From Streptomyces sp. NBC_00568 (GTDB lineage Bacteria > Actinomycetota > Actinomycetes > Streptomycetales > Streptomycetaceae): DNA of 64,000 nucleotides. Both the position numbers and the translations under genes were made by a program. Numbering within the stretch: position 1 is the first letter of the stretch; the number at the start of each line of letters is the position of its first letter. The stretch covers positions 2,657,001 to 2,721,000 of the forward strand of contig NZ_JAPENW010000001.1 of NCBI RefSeq assembly GCF_026341855.1. The letters run 5' to 3'. Below the pieces are notes generated by a model, which did no database searches, was not told the DNA's origin, and saw only the letters and a program-made list of their open reading frames with translations. Below, piece by piece: positions 51,445-61,191 of the stretch.

Positions 51445-54400
51445 CTAGCGGCGCCGTCCGCCGCGCCCCTGTCCCTCGTCCCAGTCCTCGTCGTCCTCGC
51501 GCGGGCCCAGCAGTTCGTCCGCCAGGGTCGGGAGGTCGTCGAGCGGGGTCTCCTCGGCCCAGTCGGGGCGGGGCCTGCGGCGCGGGGCACCCGTCTCGTC
51601 CACCTGCGGCAGTTCACGCGTGCGGTCGACGGGAGCCTCCGGCCCGGCTGCCGGCCGCTCGTCGCGGAAGTAGCCCCGGGGCATCCGGTCCGCGGGATCG
51701 TCGGACGGCGCGTCGGCCCCGGCCCGCGGGTCCCGCACCGGAGGGAGGACCGCCGTCTCGTCGGCCGCGCGCGGCCCCGGGGAGACGGGCGGCAGTACCG
51801 CCGTCTCGTCGGCCGCCCCGCCCGGCACCGGCGGTTTCGGCAGCGTGGCCGTGTCCTCGACGTCGGAGCGGGACCCCGAGCGCGCCCCCGGACGCGTACC
51901 CGCGCGGCCCGCACCCGGTCGCACCGGCGGCAGCACGGCGGTCTCGTCAGCCGGCCCGCCGGACGCCCGGTCGGTCACGACCGGCGTGGGCAGCGTCGTC
52001 TCGTTGTCCGAGACGGAGGCCGCCGCGGCCCGTGAAGCCGCGGAGGCAGACCCTGCAACGGACGGGGACGGGGACGGGGATGCCGAGGCGGTCGAAGCCT
52101 CTCCGGCGTCGCGCCCTGTCCCGGCAGCGGCGCCCGAACCGGTCGGGGCACCAGTCCTCGGACCGGCCCCGGTACCCGTTCCCGCGCTCGACACCGCGGC
52201 CTCGGCCGAAGCCGCCGCGGCCGCCGAAGCGGCAGCCGCCTCCGCGGCGAGCCGTCGGGCCTCCTCGGCCCGCAGCAACGCCTCCTCGGCCTTCCGCTGC
52301 TTCTCCAGGCGACGTGCCTCGGCCTCGGCACGCAGCCGTGCCTCCTCCTCGGCCTGCCTGCGCACCCGCTCCGCCTCGGCGGCACGGGTCTGTTCCTCGG
52401 CGAGAAGCCGGACCCGCTCCTCCTCGGCGCGGCGGCGGGCCTCCTCGGCGCGCTGCCGGGCCTCCTCCGCCTGGCGCTCGGCCTCGCGCCGCTGAGCCTC
52501 TTCCAGCTCGCGCTGCTTGCGCTCCTCCTCCTCGGCGCGCAGTTTCGCGAGCTGCGCCTGGCGCTCGCGCTCGAGGCGCTCCTCCTCGGCCTTGCGGGCG
52601 GCCTCTTCCTCGGCCTTGCGCCGGGCTTCCTCCTCGGCCGCCCTGCGGGCCTCCTCCTGGGCCTTCACCTCGGCCTCGGAGAGGGGCAGCATCACGTCGA
52701 GCCGATGCCGTACGACCGTGGTGACGGCCTCCGGCTCCTGCGCGGCGTCGACGACCAGGTAGCGGCTCGGGTCGGCGGCGGCGAGCGTCAGGAAACCGGA
52801 CCGCACGCGTGTGTGGAACTCGACCGGCTCCGACTCCAGCCGGTCGGGCGCCTCGGTGAACCGCTCACGGGCGGCTTCCGGCGACACGTCCAGCAGAACC
52901 GTCAGATGCGGTACGAGCCCGTCCGTCGCCCAGCGGTTGATACGGGCGATCTCCGTCGGGGACAGGTCGCGGCCCGCGCCCTGGTAGGCCACGGAGGAGT
53001 CGATGTAACGGTCGGAGATGACGACGGCGCCCCGCTCCAGCGCGGGCCGCACCACCGTGTCGACGTGCTCCGCGCGGTCGGCGGCGTACAGCAGCGCCTC
53101 GGCGCGGTGCGAGAGACCCGCGGACGACACGTCCAGGAGGATCGAGCGCAGCCGCTTGCCGACCGGCGTGGCGCCCGGCTCGCGGGTCACCACGACCTCG
53201 TGGCCCTTGGCCCGGATCCAGTCGGCGAGCGCCTGCGCCTGGGTGGACTTGCCGGCGCCGTCGCCGCCCTCCAGGGCGATGAAGAAGCCGCTCGTCGCGG
53301 GCATCTGCGCCGGGTCGTCGCCGCCGCGCAGCGCGTCCAGCAGGTCCTGGCGCAGCGGCACCCCGGACCGGTCGTCGACCTTGGCGAGCACCATGGCGGC
53401 GACGGGCAGCAGGAGCGCGCCCACCAGCATCAGCGTGAAGGCGGCGCCGCCGTGCGCGAACACGAACTTGCCGTTCTCCAGGCGGTGCGGGCCGATCGCG
53501 GCGGCCACCAGCGGCGCCAGGATCGCGCCGACCGCCACGAAGACCCGGACGACCGCGTGCAGGTGCTCGGTGGTGCGGGCGCGCCGGTAGTCCTCGGCCT
53601 CCTGGTCGAGCAGCGCGTGCCCGGTGTTGGCGGCGACACCCGCGCCGACACCGGCGAAGGCCACGATCAGCAGCACGGTGGTGACGTCCGGTACGAGTCC
53701 GGCGACCAGCAGCGCGACCCCGGTGAAGGCGATGGCGATCGCGAGCAGCCTGCGCCGCGACAGTGAGGGGAGCAGTGAGGGGGCTGTGCGGATACCGACG
53801 ACGACACCGCCGGTCAGGGCCAGCACCAGCAGCCCGTACGTCACCGGTCCGCCGCCCAGGTCCTTGGCCTCCAGCACGGAGACGGCGACGGCGGCCGAGA
53901 TCGCGCCGGCGACCGCGGCGCAGGCCGGCACCAGGAGTGGGATCGCGCCGGTGCGGCCCTTGTCGATGCCGGTGCCCGTCTTCGGGCGGCGCAGTCCCTC
54001 GAGCGGTGACCGCGCGCGCGGGGTGCGGGCGTCGGGCAGTTCGAGGAAGGTGACCACCGACAGGGAGGCCGCGAACAGTCCGGCCGCGACGTACGAGGCG
54101 AGCGCGGCCTGGTGCTGGTCGAACCAGTCGATCCCGGCGCCCAGCAGGTTGCTGACCAGGGAGACGGCTACCAGGGCGGCGGCCGCGATCGGCACCGAGA
54201 TGAACGCCGTACGCAGGGACAGCCGCCGGAGCGCGTCCATGTGGTCCGGCAGCGGGCGCACCGTGGCGCCTTCCAGCGGCGGGGCGGGCAGCAGCGCGGG
54301 CGCCGCGCTCTCCCGGCACACCGTCCAGAACCGCTCGGCGACCCCGGTCACGAACGCGATGACGAGGAGGACGGCGAGCGCGTTGTCCGGGGTCCAGTCG

Positions 54401-54813
54401 ATGAACAGCGGCGCGACGATGAGGAGCACGGCCCGCAGGCCGTCGGCTCCGAGCATGGTCCAGCGCCGGTCGAGGAGCCCGTCGGGGGAGGTCAGCGACG
54501 TCAGGGGGCCGAGGAGTACGGCTCCGAAGAGCAGCGTCGCGAGGACGCGGACTCCGAAGACGGCCGCCACGGCGAGGGCGGCCCCGCGGTAGCCACCGCC
54601 GAAGGAACCCTCGGAGATCGCCGCCTGGAGGGCGAGGACGACCAGGACGAGCAGGGCCAGCGCGTCCGCGACACCTCCTACGAGGTGTGCGCTCCACAAC
54701 CGCTTCAACTGCGGTTGGCGCAGCAGCGCGCGAACGGCGCGCTCGCGTGAATCTGCGACCAGGGCGTCGTCGGGGGCCCGATTGTGGGCCGTTGGCTGCT
54801 CGGCTCGCGTCAT
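51445..54813 (-). CDS. tmk: thymidylate kinase fused to an N-terminal MFS-like membrane domain and a long coiled-coil tail
   Basis: The 1,122-residue protein has four parts. Residues 40-480 form a polytopic membrane domain of about 10-12 helices resembling MFS carriers. Residues 508-712 are dTMP kinase with P-loop EGGDGAGKST (515-524), TREPG (543-547) and ISDRYIDSSVAYQG (599-612). Residues 714-870 are an almost uninterrupted EAR/EEE coiled coil. Residues 870-1122 are Ala/Gly/Pro-rich with four copies of an acidic ETAVLPPV/DTATLPKP phrase. The soluble kinase makes dTDP for DNA synthesis. Streptomyces Tmk proteins share this fusion as I recall. ATG at 54813. Confidence 0.93.
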   Translation of the reverse strand: MTRAEQPTAHNRAPDDALVADSRERAVRALLRQPQLKRLWSAHLVGGVADALALLVLVVLALQAAISEGSFGGGYRGAALAVAAVFGVRVLATLLFGAVLLGPLTSLTSPDGLLDRRWTMLGADGLRAVLLIVAPLFIDWTPDNALAVLLVIAFVTGVAERFWTVCRESAAPALLPAPPLEGATVRPLPDHMDALRRLSLRTAFISVPIAAAALVAVSLVSNLLGAGIDWFDQHQAALASYVAAGLFAASLSVVTFLELPDARTPRARSPLEGLRRPKTGTGIDKGRTGAIPLLVPACAAVAGAISAAVAVSVLEAKDLGGGPVTYGLLVLALTGGVVVGIRTAPSLLPSLSRRRLLAIAIAFTGVALLVAGLVPDVTTVLLIVAFAGVGAGVAANTGHALLDQEAEDYRRARTTEHLHAVVRVFVAVGAILAPLVAAAIGPHRLENGKFVFAHGGAAFTLMLVGALLLPVAAMVLAKVDDRSGVPLRQDLLDALRGGDDPAQMPATSGFFIALEGGDGAGKSTQAQALADWIRAKGHEVVVTREPGATPVGKRLRSILLDVSSAGLSHRAEALLYAADRAEHVDTVVRPALERGAVVISDRYIDSSVAYQGAGRDLSPTEIARINRWATDGLVPHLTVLLDVSPEAARERFTEAPDRLESEPVEFHTRVRSGFLTLAAADPSRYLVVDAAQEPEAVTTVVRHRLDVMLPLSEAEVKAQEEARRAAEEEARRKAEEEAARKAEEERLERERQAQLAKLRAEEEERKQRELEEAQRREAERQAEEARQRAEEARRRAEEERVRLLAEEQTRAAEAERVRRQAEEEARLRAEAEARRLEKQRKAEEALLRAEEARRLAAEAAAASAAAAASAEAAVSSAGTGTGAGPRTGAPTGSGAAAGTGRDAGEASTASASPSPSPSVAGSASAASRAAAASVSDNETTLPTPVVTDRASGGPADETAVLPPVRPGAGRAGTRPGARSGSRSDVEDTATLPKPPVPGGAADETAVLPPVSPGPRAADETAVLPPVRDPRAGADAPSDDPADRMPRGYFRDERPAAGPEAPVDRTRELPQVDETGAPRRRPRPDWAEETPLDDLPTLADELLGPREDDEDWDEGQGRGGRRR

Positions 54814-54865
54814 CCTGCCAGCCTATCCGGACCCACTGACTCCCCGAAGGGGTGCCCGAACATAC

Positions 54866-54899
54866 GGACGCCCCCACACCAAATGGTGTAGAGGCGTCC
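54866..54899 (-). terminator. terminator after topA
   Basis: GGACGCC...ACACC pairs with GGTGT...GGCGTCC around AAAT, with a 3-nt internal loop, 22 nt beyond the topA stop. Confidence 0.7.
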
Positions 54900-54920
54900 A
54901 CTTCTCTGACGTGGAGAAAG

Positions 54921-57734
54921 TCAGCCTTCGGAGGCAGCCGTCTTCTTCGCGGCGGTCTTCTTGGCCGGCGCCTTCTTGGCGGCCGTCTTCGACGCCGTCG
55001 TCTTCTTGGCGGCGGTCTTCTTGGCCGGTGCCTTCTTGGCGGGCGCCTTCTTGGCGGCCGTCTTCTTCGCGGTCTTCTTGGCCGGACCCTTGGCACGCTT
55101 CTCGGCGAGCAGCTCGTAGCCGCGCTCCGGCGTGATGTCCTCGACGCTGTCGCCGGAGCGCAGGGTCGCGTTGGTCTCGCCGTCGGTCACGTACGGACCG
55201 AAACGGCCGTCCTTGACCACGACGGGCTTCTGGCTGACCGGGTCCTCGCCCAGCTCCTTCAGCGGCGGCTTGGCGGCCGCACGGCCACGCTGCTTGGGCT
55301 GGGAGTAGATCTCCAGCGCCTCTTCGAGCGTGATGGTGAAGAGCTGGTCCTCGGCGGTGAGCGACCGCGAGTCCGTGCCCTTCTTCAGGTAGGGCCCGTA
55401 ACGGCCGTTCTGCGCGGTGATCTCGACGCCTTCGGCGTCCTTGCCGACGACACGCGGCAGGGACATCAGCTTGAGGGCGTCGTCCAGGGTCACCGTGTCG
55501 AGCGCCATCGACTTGAACAGCGATGCGGTACGCGGCTTGACGGCGTTCTTGCCCGTCTTCGGGGTGCCCTCGGGGAGCACCTCGGTGACGTACGGGCCGT
55601 AGCGGCCGTCCCTGGCGATGATCTGGTGACCCGACTGCGGGTCGGCGCCGAGCTCGAAGTCGCCGCTCGGCTTGGCGAGCAGTTCCTCGGCGAGGTCGAC
55701 CGTCAGCTCGTCCGGGGCCAGGTCCTCGGGCACGTCGGCGCGCTGGTGGTTCTCGGAGTCCTTCTCGCCGCGCTCGACGTACGGGCCGTAGCGGCCGACG
55801 CGCAGCACGATGTCGTTGCCGACCGGGAACGAGGACACCTCGCGGGCGTCGATGGCGCCCAGGTCGGTGACGAGTTCCTTGAGGCCGCCCAGGTGGTCGC
55901 CGTCGCCGTTGCCGGCCTCGGCGGCACCGGTCGCCTCGCCCTCACCGAAGTAGAAGCGCCTCAGCCACGGCACGGCCTGCGCCTCACCGCGGGCGATGCG
56001 GTCGAGGTCGTCCTCCATCTTGGCGGTGAAGTCGTAGTCGACAAGCCGCCCGAAGTGCTTCTCCAGGAGGTTGACCACGGCGAACGACAAGAAGGAGGGC
56101 ACAAGGGCCGTCCCCTTCTTGAAGACGTAACCGCGGTCGAGGATCGTGCCGATGATCGACGCGTACGTCGACGGGCGGCCGATCTCGCGCTCTTCGAGCT
56201 CCTTGACGAGGGACGCCTCGGTGTAGCGGGCCGGGGGCTTGGTGGCGTGCCCGTCGACGGTGATCTCCTCGACGGACAGCGGGTCGCCCTCACCGACCTG
56301 CGGGAGGCGGCGCTCGCGGTCGTCGAGCTCGGCGTTCGGGTCGTCCGCGCCCTCGACGTACGCCTTCAGGAAGCCGTGGAAGGTGATCGTCTTGCCGGAC
56401 GCGCTGAACTCGGCGTCACGGCCGTCGGCCGCGCGGCCCGCGATCTTCACGGTGACGGAGTTGCCGACCGCGTCCTTCATCTGGGAGGCGACGGTCCGCT
56501 TCCAGATCAGCTCGTACAGCCTGAACTGGTCGCCGGTCAGTCCGGTCTCGGCCGGGGTGCGGAAACGATCACCCGAGGGACGGATCGCCTCGTGCGCCTC
56601 CTGCGCGTTCTTGACCTTCCCGGCGTACGTGCGCGGCTGGGCCGGCAGGTAGTCGGCGCCGTACAGCTGCGTGACCTGGGCACGGGCGGCGGTGACCGCC
56701 GTTTCCGACAGAGTCGTGGAGTCCGTACGCATGTAGGTGATGAAGCCGTTCTCGTACAGCTTCTGGGCCACCTGCATGGTCGCCTTCGCGCCGAAGCCGA
56801 GCTTGCGCGAGGCCTCCTGCTGGAGCGTCGTCGTACGGAACGGCGCGTACGGCGAGCGGCGGTAGGGCTTGGACTCGACCGAGCGGACCGCGAAGTTCGT
56901 GTCCTGGAGGGCGGTGGCGAGCGCGCGGGCGTTCGTCTCGTCCAGGTGGAGCGTGTTCGCGCCCTTGATCTGGCCCAGCGAGTCGAAGTCGCGGCCCTGG
57001 GCGACGCGCTTGCCGTCGACCGAGGTGAGGCGGGCGATCAGGTTGGACGGGTCGCTCGCGTCACCGGTGCGGCCGGTGCCGAAGGTGCCGGTCAGGTCCC
57101 AGTACTCGGCGGAACGGAAGGCGATGCGCTCGCGCTCCCGCTCGACGACGAGCCGGGTCGCCACGGACTGGACGCGGCCCGCCGACAGCCGCGGCATGAC
57201 CTTCTTCCACAGGACCGGCGAGACCTCGTAGCCGTAGAGGCGGTCGAGGATGCGGCGGGTCTCCTGGGCGTCGACCATGCGCTTGTTGAGCTCGCGCGGG
57301 TTGGCGACGGCGCTGCGGATCGCGTCCTTGGTGATCTCGTGGAAGACCATCCGGTGGACGGGAACCTTGGGCTTCAGGACCTCCAGGAGGTGCCACGCGA
57401 TGGCTTCGCCCTCGCGGTCCTCATCGGTGGCGAGGAAGAGTTCGTCGGAGTCCTTCAGCAGGTCCTTGAGCTTCTTGACCTGGGCCTTCTTGTCGGCGTT
57501 GACCACGTAGATCGGCTGGAAGTCATTCTCGACGTCCACACCGAGGCGGCGGACCTCGCCGGTGTACTTCTCCGGCACCTCCGCGGCACCGTTCGGGAGG
57601 TCGCGGATGTGCCCGACGCTCGCTTCGACGACATAGCCGGGGCCGAGATAGCCCTTGATCGTCTTCGCCTTGGCAGGCGACTCGACGATGACGAGTCGGC
57701 GGCCGCCGTGTGCGGTGTCGCTGGTCGGGGACAA
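54921..57734 (-). CDS. topA: DNA topoisomerase I
   Basis: Relaxes negative supercoils. The 937-residue type IA enzyme has a TOPRIM domain (RLVIVESPAKAKTIKGYLG; LATDEDREGEAIAWHLLE), the cleavage-domain segment SAGRVQSVATRLVVERERER and the active-site Tyr in YENGFITYMRTDSTTLS. Instead of zinc fingers it has four GRYGPY/GRFGPY C-terminal repeats. The last ~60 residues are a chain of (A/P)AKK units, a Streptomyces feature linked to processivity. TTG at 57734 with AGAGAAGAG upstream is the start; an in-frame ATG 31 codons earlier is not conserved. Confidence 0.97.
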   Translation of the reverse strand: MSPTSDTAHGGRRLVIVESPAKAKTIKGYLGPGYVVEASVGHIRDLPNGAAEVPEKYTGEVRRLGVDVENDFQPIYVVNADKKAQVKKLKDLLKDSDELFLATDEDREGEAIAWHLLEVLKPKVPVHRMVFHEITKDAIRSAVANPRELNKRMVDAQETRRILDRLYGYEVSPVLWKKVMPRLSAGRVQSVATRLVVERERERIAFRSAEYWDLTGTFGTGRTGDASDPSNLIARLTSVDGKRVAQGRDFDSLGQIKGANTLHLDETNARALATALQDTNFAVRSVESKPYRRSPYAPFRTTTLQQEASRKLGFGAKATMQVAQKLYENGFITYMRTDSTTLSETAVTAARAQVTQLYGADYLPAQPRTYAGKVKNAQEAHEAIRPSGDRFRTPAETGLTGDQFRLYELIWKRTVASQMKDAVGNSVTVKIAGRAADGRDAEFSASGKTITFHGFLKAYVEGADDPNAELDDRERRLPQVGEGDPLSVEEITVDGHATKPPARYTEASLVKELEEREIGRPSTYASIIGTILDRGYVFKKGTALVPSFLSFAVVNLLEKHFGRLVDYDFTAKMEDDLDRIARGEAQAVPWLRRFYFGEGEATGAAEAGNGDGDHLGGLKELVTDLGAIDAREVSSFPVGNDIVLRVGRYGPYVERGEKDSENHQRADVPEDLAPDELTVDLAEELLAKPSGDFELGADPQSGHQIIARDGRYGPYVTEVLPEGTPKTGKNAVKPRTASLFKSMALDTVTLDDALKLMSLPRVVGKDAEGVEITAQNGRYGPYLKKGTDSRSLTAEDQLFTITLEEALEIYSQPKQRGRAAAKPPLKELGEDPVSQKPVVVKDGRFGPYVTDGETNATLRSGDSVEDITPERGYELLAEKRAKGPAKKTAKKTAAKKAPAKKAPAKKTAAKKTTASKTAAKKAPAKKTAAKKTAASEG

Positions 57735-57939
57735 CTTCGCTCTTCTCTCCGGTCGACGCGGAATCTCCTCGGTGCTTGACTCCCGAGGGATCGGGTCATG
57801 CTGACGCTGCGGAGTGTGACGGTACATCCCGCCCCCGTGTCAAACGGGAAAAGCCCGCAACGGCCACTCGAACGGTAACCCGACTACCGCCATTCCTGCC
57901 GCCCGGAGTGCCGACCAGCTCTTTCGGGCCTATCCGGAG

Positions 57940-57957
57940 GGTAACTTCCCAGTTACC
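57940..57957. promoter_or_regulatory. GGTAAC-N6-GTTACC dyad upstream of topA
   Basis: A perfect 6+6 palindrome sits about 205 nt before the topA start and 26 nt after the small membrane gene. A half-site GGTAAC recurs near 57877. It could be a terminator stem or a binding site; sequence alone does not decide. Confidence 0.35.
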
Positions 57958-57982
57958 GGAGTCCCGGTCCTCACGCGCGGTT

Positions 57983-58180
57983 TCACACGCGCGTGAAGCA
58001 CCACATTCCCAGCGCCAGCGCCCCGCTCCCGGCGACGCTCGCGAGGGTCGCCGATGCGACGCGGTTCACACCGTGGGCGACGGACTCGCCCTGCTGCACC
58101 CGGACCACGGTCCAGGCCAGGAGTCCCCCTCCGAACAGGGTGAACACCACCCCTGCGAAGATCGCCGGTCCGCTTTCCAT
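57983..58180 (-). CDS. small membrane protein with two helices
   Basis: The 65-residue protein has helices at about residues 6-25 (AIFAGVVFTLFGGGLLAWTV) and 43-62 (TLASVAGSGALALGMWCFTR), joined by a polar loop RVQQGESVAHGVNRVA. It lies directly upstream of topA in the same direction. I recall a similar-sized gene at this place in other streptomycetes. Function unknown. The start ATG at 58180 follows AGGACAGAACC. Confidence 0.75.
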   Translation of the reverse strand: MESGPAIFAGVVFTLFGGGLLAWTVVRVQQGESVAHGVNRVASATLASVAGSGALALGMWCFTRV

Positions 58181-58579
58181 GGTTCTGTCCTTCCGCCCCG
58201 AGTCTCAGGCTCGGGAGGCTGACACGCCCCGGCAGCGGACGGGCGAACCCACGGTGAACGCCGGGCGACCGGCGCCCCATGGGGCGCCCACACCGTACCC
58301 GGCGGCGCCGTGCGCCCGGTCGTCCTCTTCTCCTCGGCGCGGCCCGCCGCCCACCCGACTGTGGCGAATCCGTCGTTCCCGTCCCCCTTCATCGCCCAGC
58401 CGGCCGAACACCTCCGCCTCCATCCCGGTCACCCGACGCGACAGGCACCAACCACCGCGTAGCTTTCCCGCAACCGATCCCCTTCTTCTCGCTTTTTCTC
58501 GCGGGCCATTTCCCCAAGCCATTTCCCAGGACCGAGCCCGCCTCGATATCCATGCCGATGTGGATCTCCGCCCCTATGC

Positions 58580-58624
58580 CCCTGACCGTGACCGCGGCGC
58601 GGCGCGGCGCGGCCACGGTCAGGG
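58580..58624. repeat. long hairpin in the 58-59 kb spacer
   Basis: CCCTGACCGTG (58580-58590) and CACGGTCAGGG (58614-58624) are a perfect 11-bp inverted repeat. The 23-nt centre is itself GCGCGGC-repetitive and can extend the stem. Confidence 0.6.
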
Positions 58625-59003
58625 CGCGGCGCGGCGGCGGGGCGGACGGTGTGCTGAGGATTCCGGCCGTGGTGATGGCTGAGCGGGAGAGCGCAGGCGA
58701 TGCCGGAGGCGGGGGCGAGACTGCGACGGAGGGGGACGAGGCTGCGACGGAGGGGGACGGCGGCAGCGGCGATCGACGGAGGCTGTGGCGATGCGGTGAC
58801 CGTGGCGAGGACCGTGACTGTGGCGGTGAGCGGTGAGCGGTGGCGGAACGATGGGCCAGGGTTCGCGGGACTCCGGCTGAAGCGCGACGCCGCAGTCGCC
58901 GCAGTCGCCGCAGTCGCCGAGGTGAACGGCACGCGCGGGAGAGATGGCCGGAAGCATCCGCCACCGAACGGATGTTGGCCTGTTTCCCATCCCTGGGGAG
59001 AAT

Positions 59004-59354
59004 GCCGACCCGATCCTCGTGGAGGACGCCGATCCGATCCTCGTGGAGGACGCCGATCCGGTGCCTGTCGAAGCCCGTACCCGAATGCCGCGCCGACCCC
59101 TCCACCGACCTAGCCTCAACCCAGCGCAGACTCAGCCTCGCCCCGGCTCAAGGCCGATCCGGTGCCTGTCGAAGCCCGTACCCGAACGCCGGGCCGACCC
59201 CTCCGCCGACCTGGCCTCAACCCAGCGCAGACTCAGCCTCGCCCCGGCTCAAGGCCGATCCGGTGCCTGTCGAAGCCCGTACCCGAACGCCGCGCCGACC
59301 CCTCCACCGACCTAGCCTCAACCCAGCGCAGGCTCAGCCCAGGTCCCGGCTCAA
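59004..59354. repeat. 24-bp repeats running into a 101-bp tandem array
   Basis: GCCGAnCCGATCCTCGTGGA plus four bases recurs at 59004 and 59028. At 59052, 59153 and 59254 three copies of a 101-bp unit begin with GCCGATCCGGTGCCTGTCGA. Copies 1 and 2 differ at a handful of positions; copy 3 diverges in its last 20 bases. As 101 is not divisible by three, the array cannot encode a regular protein repeat. Confidence 0.82.
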
Positions 59355-59458
59355 CCCAGCCCCCGGCTCAGCCCAGGTCCAGGCTCAACCCAGGCCCAGC
59401 CTCAACCCCACCTCCCGCTCGCCGCCCGAAATCCCAGCTCCAGCCCCAACCCCAGTCC

Positions 59459-60988
59459 CTACTTCACCGGCTCCAGGAACCCCTGCTCCACCAGCAGGCG
59501 GATCTGCGCGGGCGTCCGGTCGCGCAGCAACACCGGATCCTCGCCCACCAGTTGGGCGATGGCGTCGAGGATGCGCCCCGCGCTCAGCGTGCCGTCGCAC
59601 ACCCCGGCGAAGCCGGCGCCGACCGTGTCCACCTTGGTGGCCCGGCGCATTCCACGGTGCTGACGCAGCACCACATGCTCCGGATCCTCGGCCCCGGGCA
59701 GTCCGACCTGCTCCTGCATGACCTCCGCCACGAGCTTGAAGTGACCGGCGAGCAGACCCGCGTCGTCGTGCTGCCGCAGATAGTCGACCCGGTCGAAGTG
59801 CGCGCGCACGGCCTCGCCGAGCGGCTGCTCGATCGAGTGCGGCCACTCCTCGACCGTGATCGAGGGCTCGGCGGCCGCCGTCCTGCGCAGCGTGATCCAT
59901 CCGAACCCGACGGCCTTCACCTTGCGCGCCTCGAACTCGTCGAGCCACGCGTCGTAGCGCGCCTGGTAATCGGCCGGGTCGGCGTGGTGGTCACCGGCGT
60001 CGCGGAGCCACAACTCCGCGTATTGCGTGACGTCCTGCACCTCGCGCTGCACGATCCACGCGTCGCAGCCACGCGGCACCCAGGACCGCAGCCGGTCCTG
60101 CCAGTCCTCGCCTTCCACGTGCTGCCAGTTGGCCAGGAACTGGGCGTATCCCCCTGGGTTCAGCCGGTCCCCCGACTGCTGAACGAGCGTGCGGCACAGA
60201 TCGTCCCCGCCCATTCCCCCGTCGCGGTACGTCAGCCGGGCGCCGGGCGAGATCACGAAGGGCGGGTTCGAGACGATCAGGTCGTAGGTCTCGTCGGCGC
60301 GGACGGGCTCGAAGAGGGAGCCCTCGCGCAGGTCGGCGGCCGGGGCGCCGGAGAGGGCGAGGGTGAGCGCGGTGATGTGCAGCGCGCGGGGGTTCAGGTC
60401 GGTCGCGGTCACGCGCGTGGCGTGCTGCGCGACGTGCAGGGCCTGGATTCCGGAGCCGGTACCGAGGTCGAGCGCGGAGTCGACGGGCGTGCGCACGGTG
60501 AGGCCGGCGAGGGTCGTGGAGGCGCCTCCCACGCCCAGGACGACCCCTTCCTCCCGGCTGCCGATGCCGCCCGCGCCGCCGACGGCGCATCCGAGGTCGG
60601 ACACGATGAACCAGTCCTCGCCGCCGGGCCCGCCGTAGGGCCGGATGTCGACGCTCGCCGCGACCTCGTCCGCGCCCGCCCGGGTCAGCCAGCCGCTCTC
60701 CAGAGCGTCCCCGACGGGCAGCACGTCCACCACACGCGCGTGCGGCACGGGCTGCTGCAGCAGGAACAGCCGTACGAGCGTCTCCAGCGGTGTGTCCCCA
60801 CGGGTCGCCCGGAGGGCGGGCACGGTCTCGCTGCGCGCCAGTGCCGCGTACGCGGGGGCGCCGAGCAGGTCGAGGAGTCCGTCGGCGGTGAAGGAGGCGT
60901 CGAGCAGGGCGCTCCGCAGCCGGGCGGCGACGTCGGGACGATCGGACGAGGGCAACGGTGACAGGCTGGTGTGACTCACGCCTCCCAT
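59459..60988 (-). CDS. SAM-dependent methyltransferase (HemK/RlmG-like NPPF type) with N-terminal domain
   Basis: The 509-residue protein has an N-terminal ~130-residue winged-helix-like domain (LLDLLGAPAYAALARSETVP, LETLVRLFLLQQPVPHARV). The methyltransferase core follows, with motif I ALDLGTGSGIQALHVAQ, TATDLNPRALHITALT and the catalytic VSNPPFVISPG that marks N-methylation of glutamine or adenine. A ~150-residue C-terminal domain ends it. The substrate could be a protein or rRNA. ATG at 60988 gives the longest frame; a GTG at 60979 is possible. Confidence 0.9.
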   Translation of the reverse strand: MGGVSHTSLSPLPSSDRPDVAARLRSALLDASFTADGLLDLLGAPAYAALARSETVPALRATRGDTPLETLVRLFLLQQPVPHARVVDVLPVGDALESGWLTRAGADEVAASVDIRPYGGPGGEDWFIVSDLGCAVGGAGGIGSREEGVVLGVGGASTTLAGLTVRTPVDSALDLGTGSGIQALHVAQHATRVTATDLNPRALHITALTLALSGAPAADLREGSLFEPVRADETYDLIVSNPPFVISPGARLTYRDGGMGGDDLCRTLVQQSGDRLNPGGYAQFLANWQHVEGEDWQDRLRSWVPRGCDAWIVQREVQDVTQYAELWLRDAGDHHADPADYQARYDAWLDEFEARKVKAVGFGWITLRRTAAAEPSITVEEWPHSIEQPLGEAVRAHFDRVDYLRQHDDAGLLAGHFKLVAEVMQEQVGLPGAEDPEHVVLRQHRGMRRATKVDTVGAGFAGVCDGTLSAGRILDAIAQLVGEDPVLLRDRTPAQIRLLVEQGFLEPVK

Positions 60989-61191
60989 TGTGTCCGCTAT
61001 CGCCCACCGGCACCCACACCTGTGGACAGAGCCTCACGTGTGGACAGCGTGTGCCGAGAGCCCGGCACGCACCCGCGCCGGGCTCTCATTCGGTCGAACA
61101 GACGATCACCGCCGAGGGGGCTCCCCCCGGAGCTTCCTCCTCGGCAGCCGGCGGGAGTCCCCTCGGCACCGTCGCGGGCGCCTCCGGAGAC

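Larger units (their letters stand above)
58181..59458. other. 1.28-kb gene-free, repeat-rich spacer
   Basis: Between the small membrane gene and the methyltransferase gene no frame has protein-like composition. It contains a long hairpin (58580-58624), 9-bp CGCCGCAGT repeats (58888-58923), 24-bp repeats and a 101-bp tandem array (59004-59354), and reiterated CAACCCAG phrases up to 59455. The stretch 58440-58560 is nearer average composition. Confidence 0.65.

Noticed and set aside
58389..59105. 238-codon minus-strand frame in the 58-59 kb spacer
   Set aside because: Composed of Arg/Ser/Pro strings arising from repeats; no hydrophobic core, no start signal.
59004..59354. CRISPR array or coding repeat protein
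   Set aside because: The 101-bp units repeat over their full length without variable spacers, and the period is not a multiple of three.
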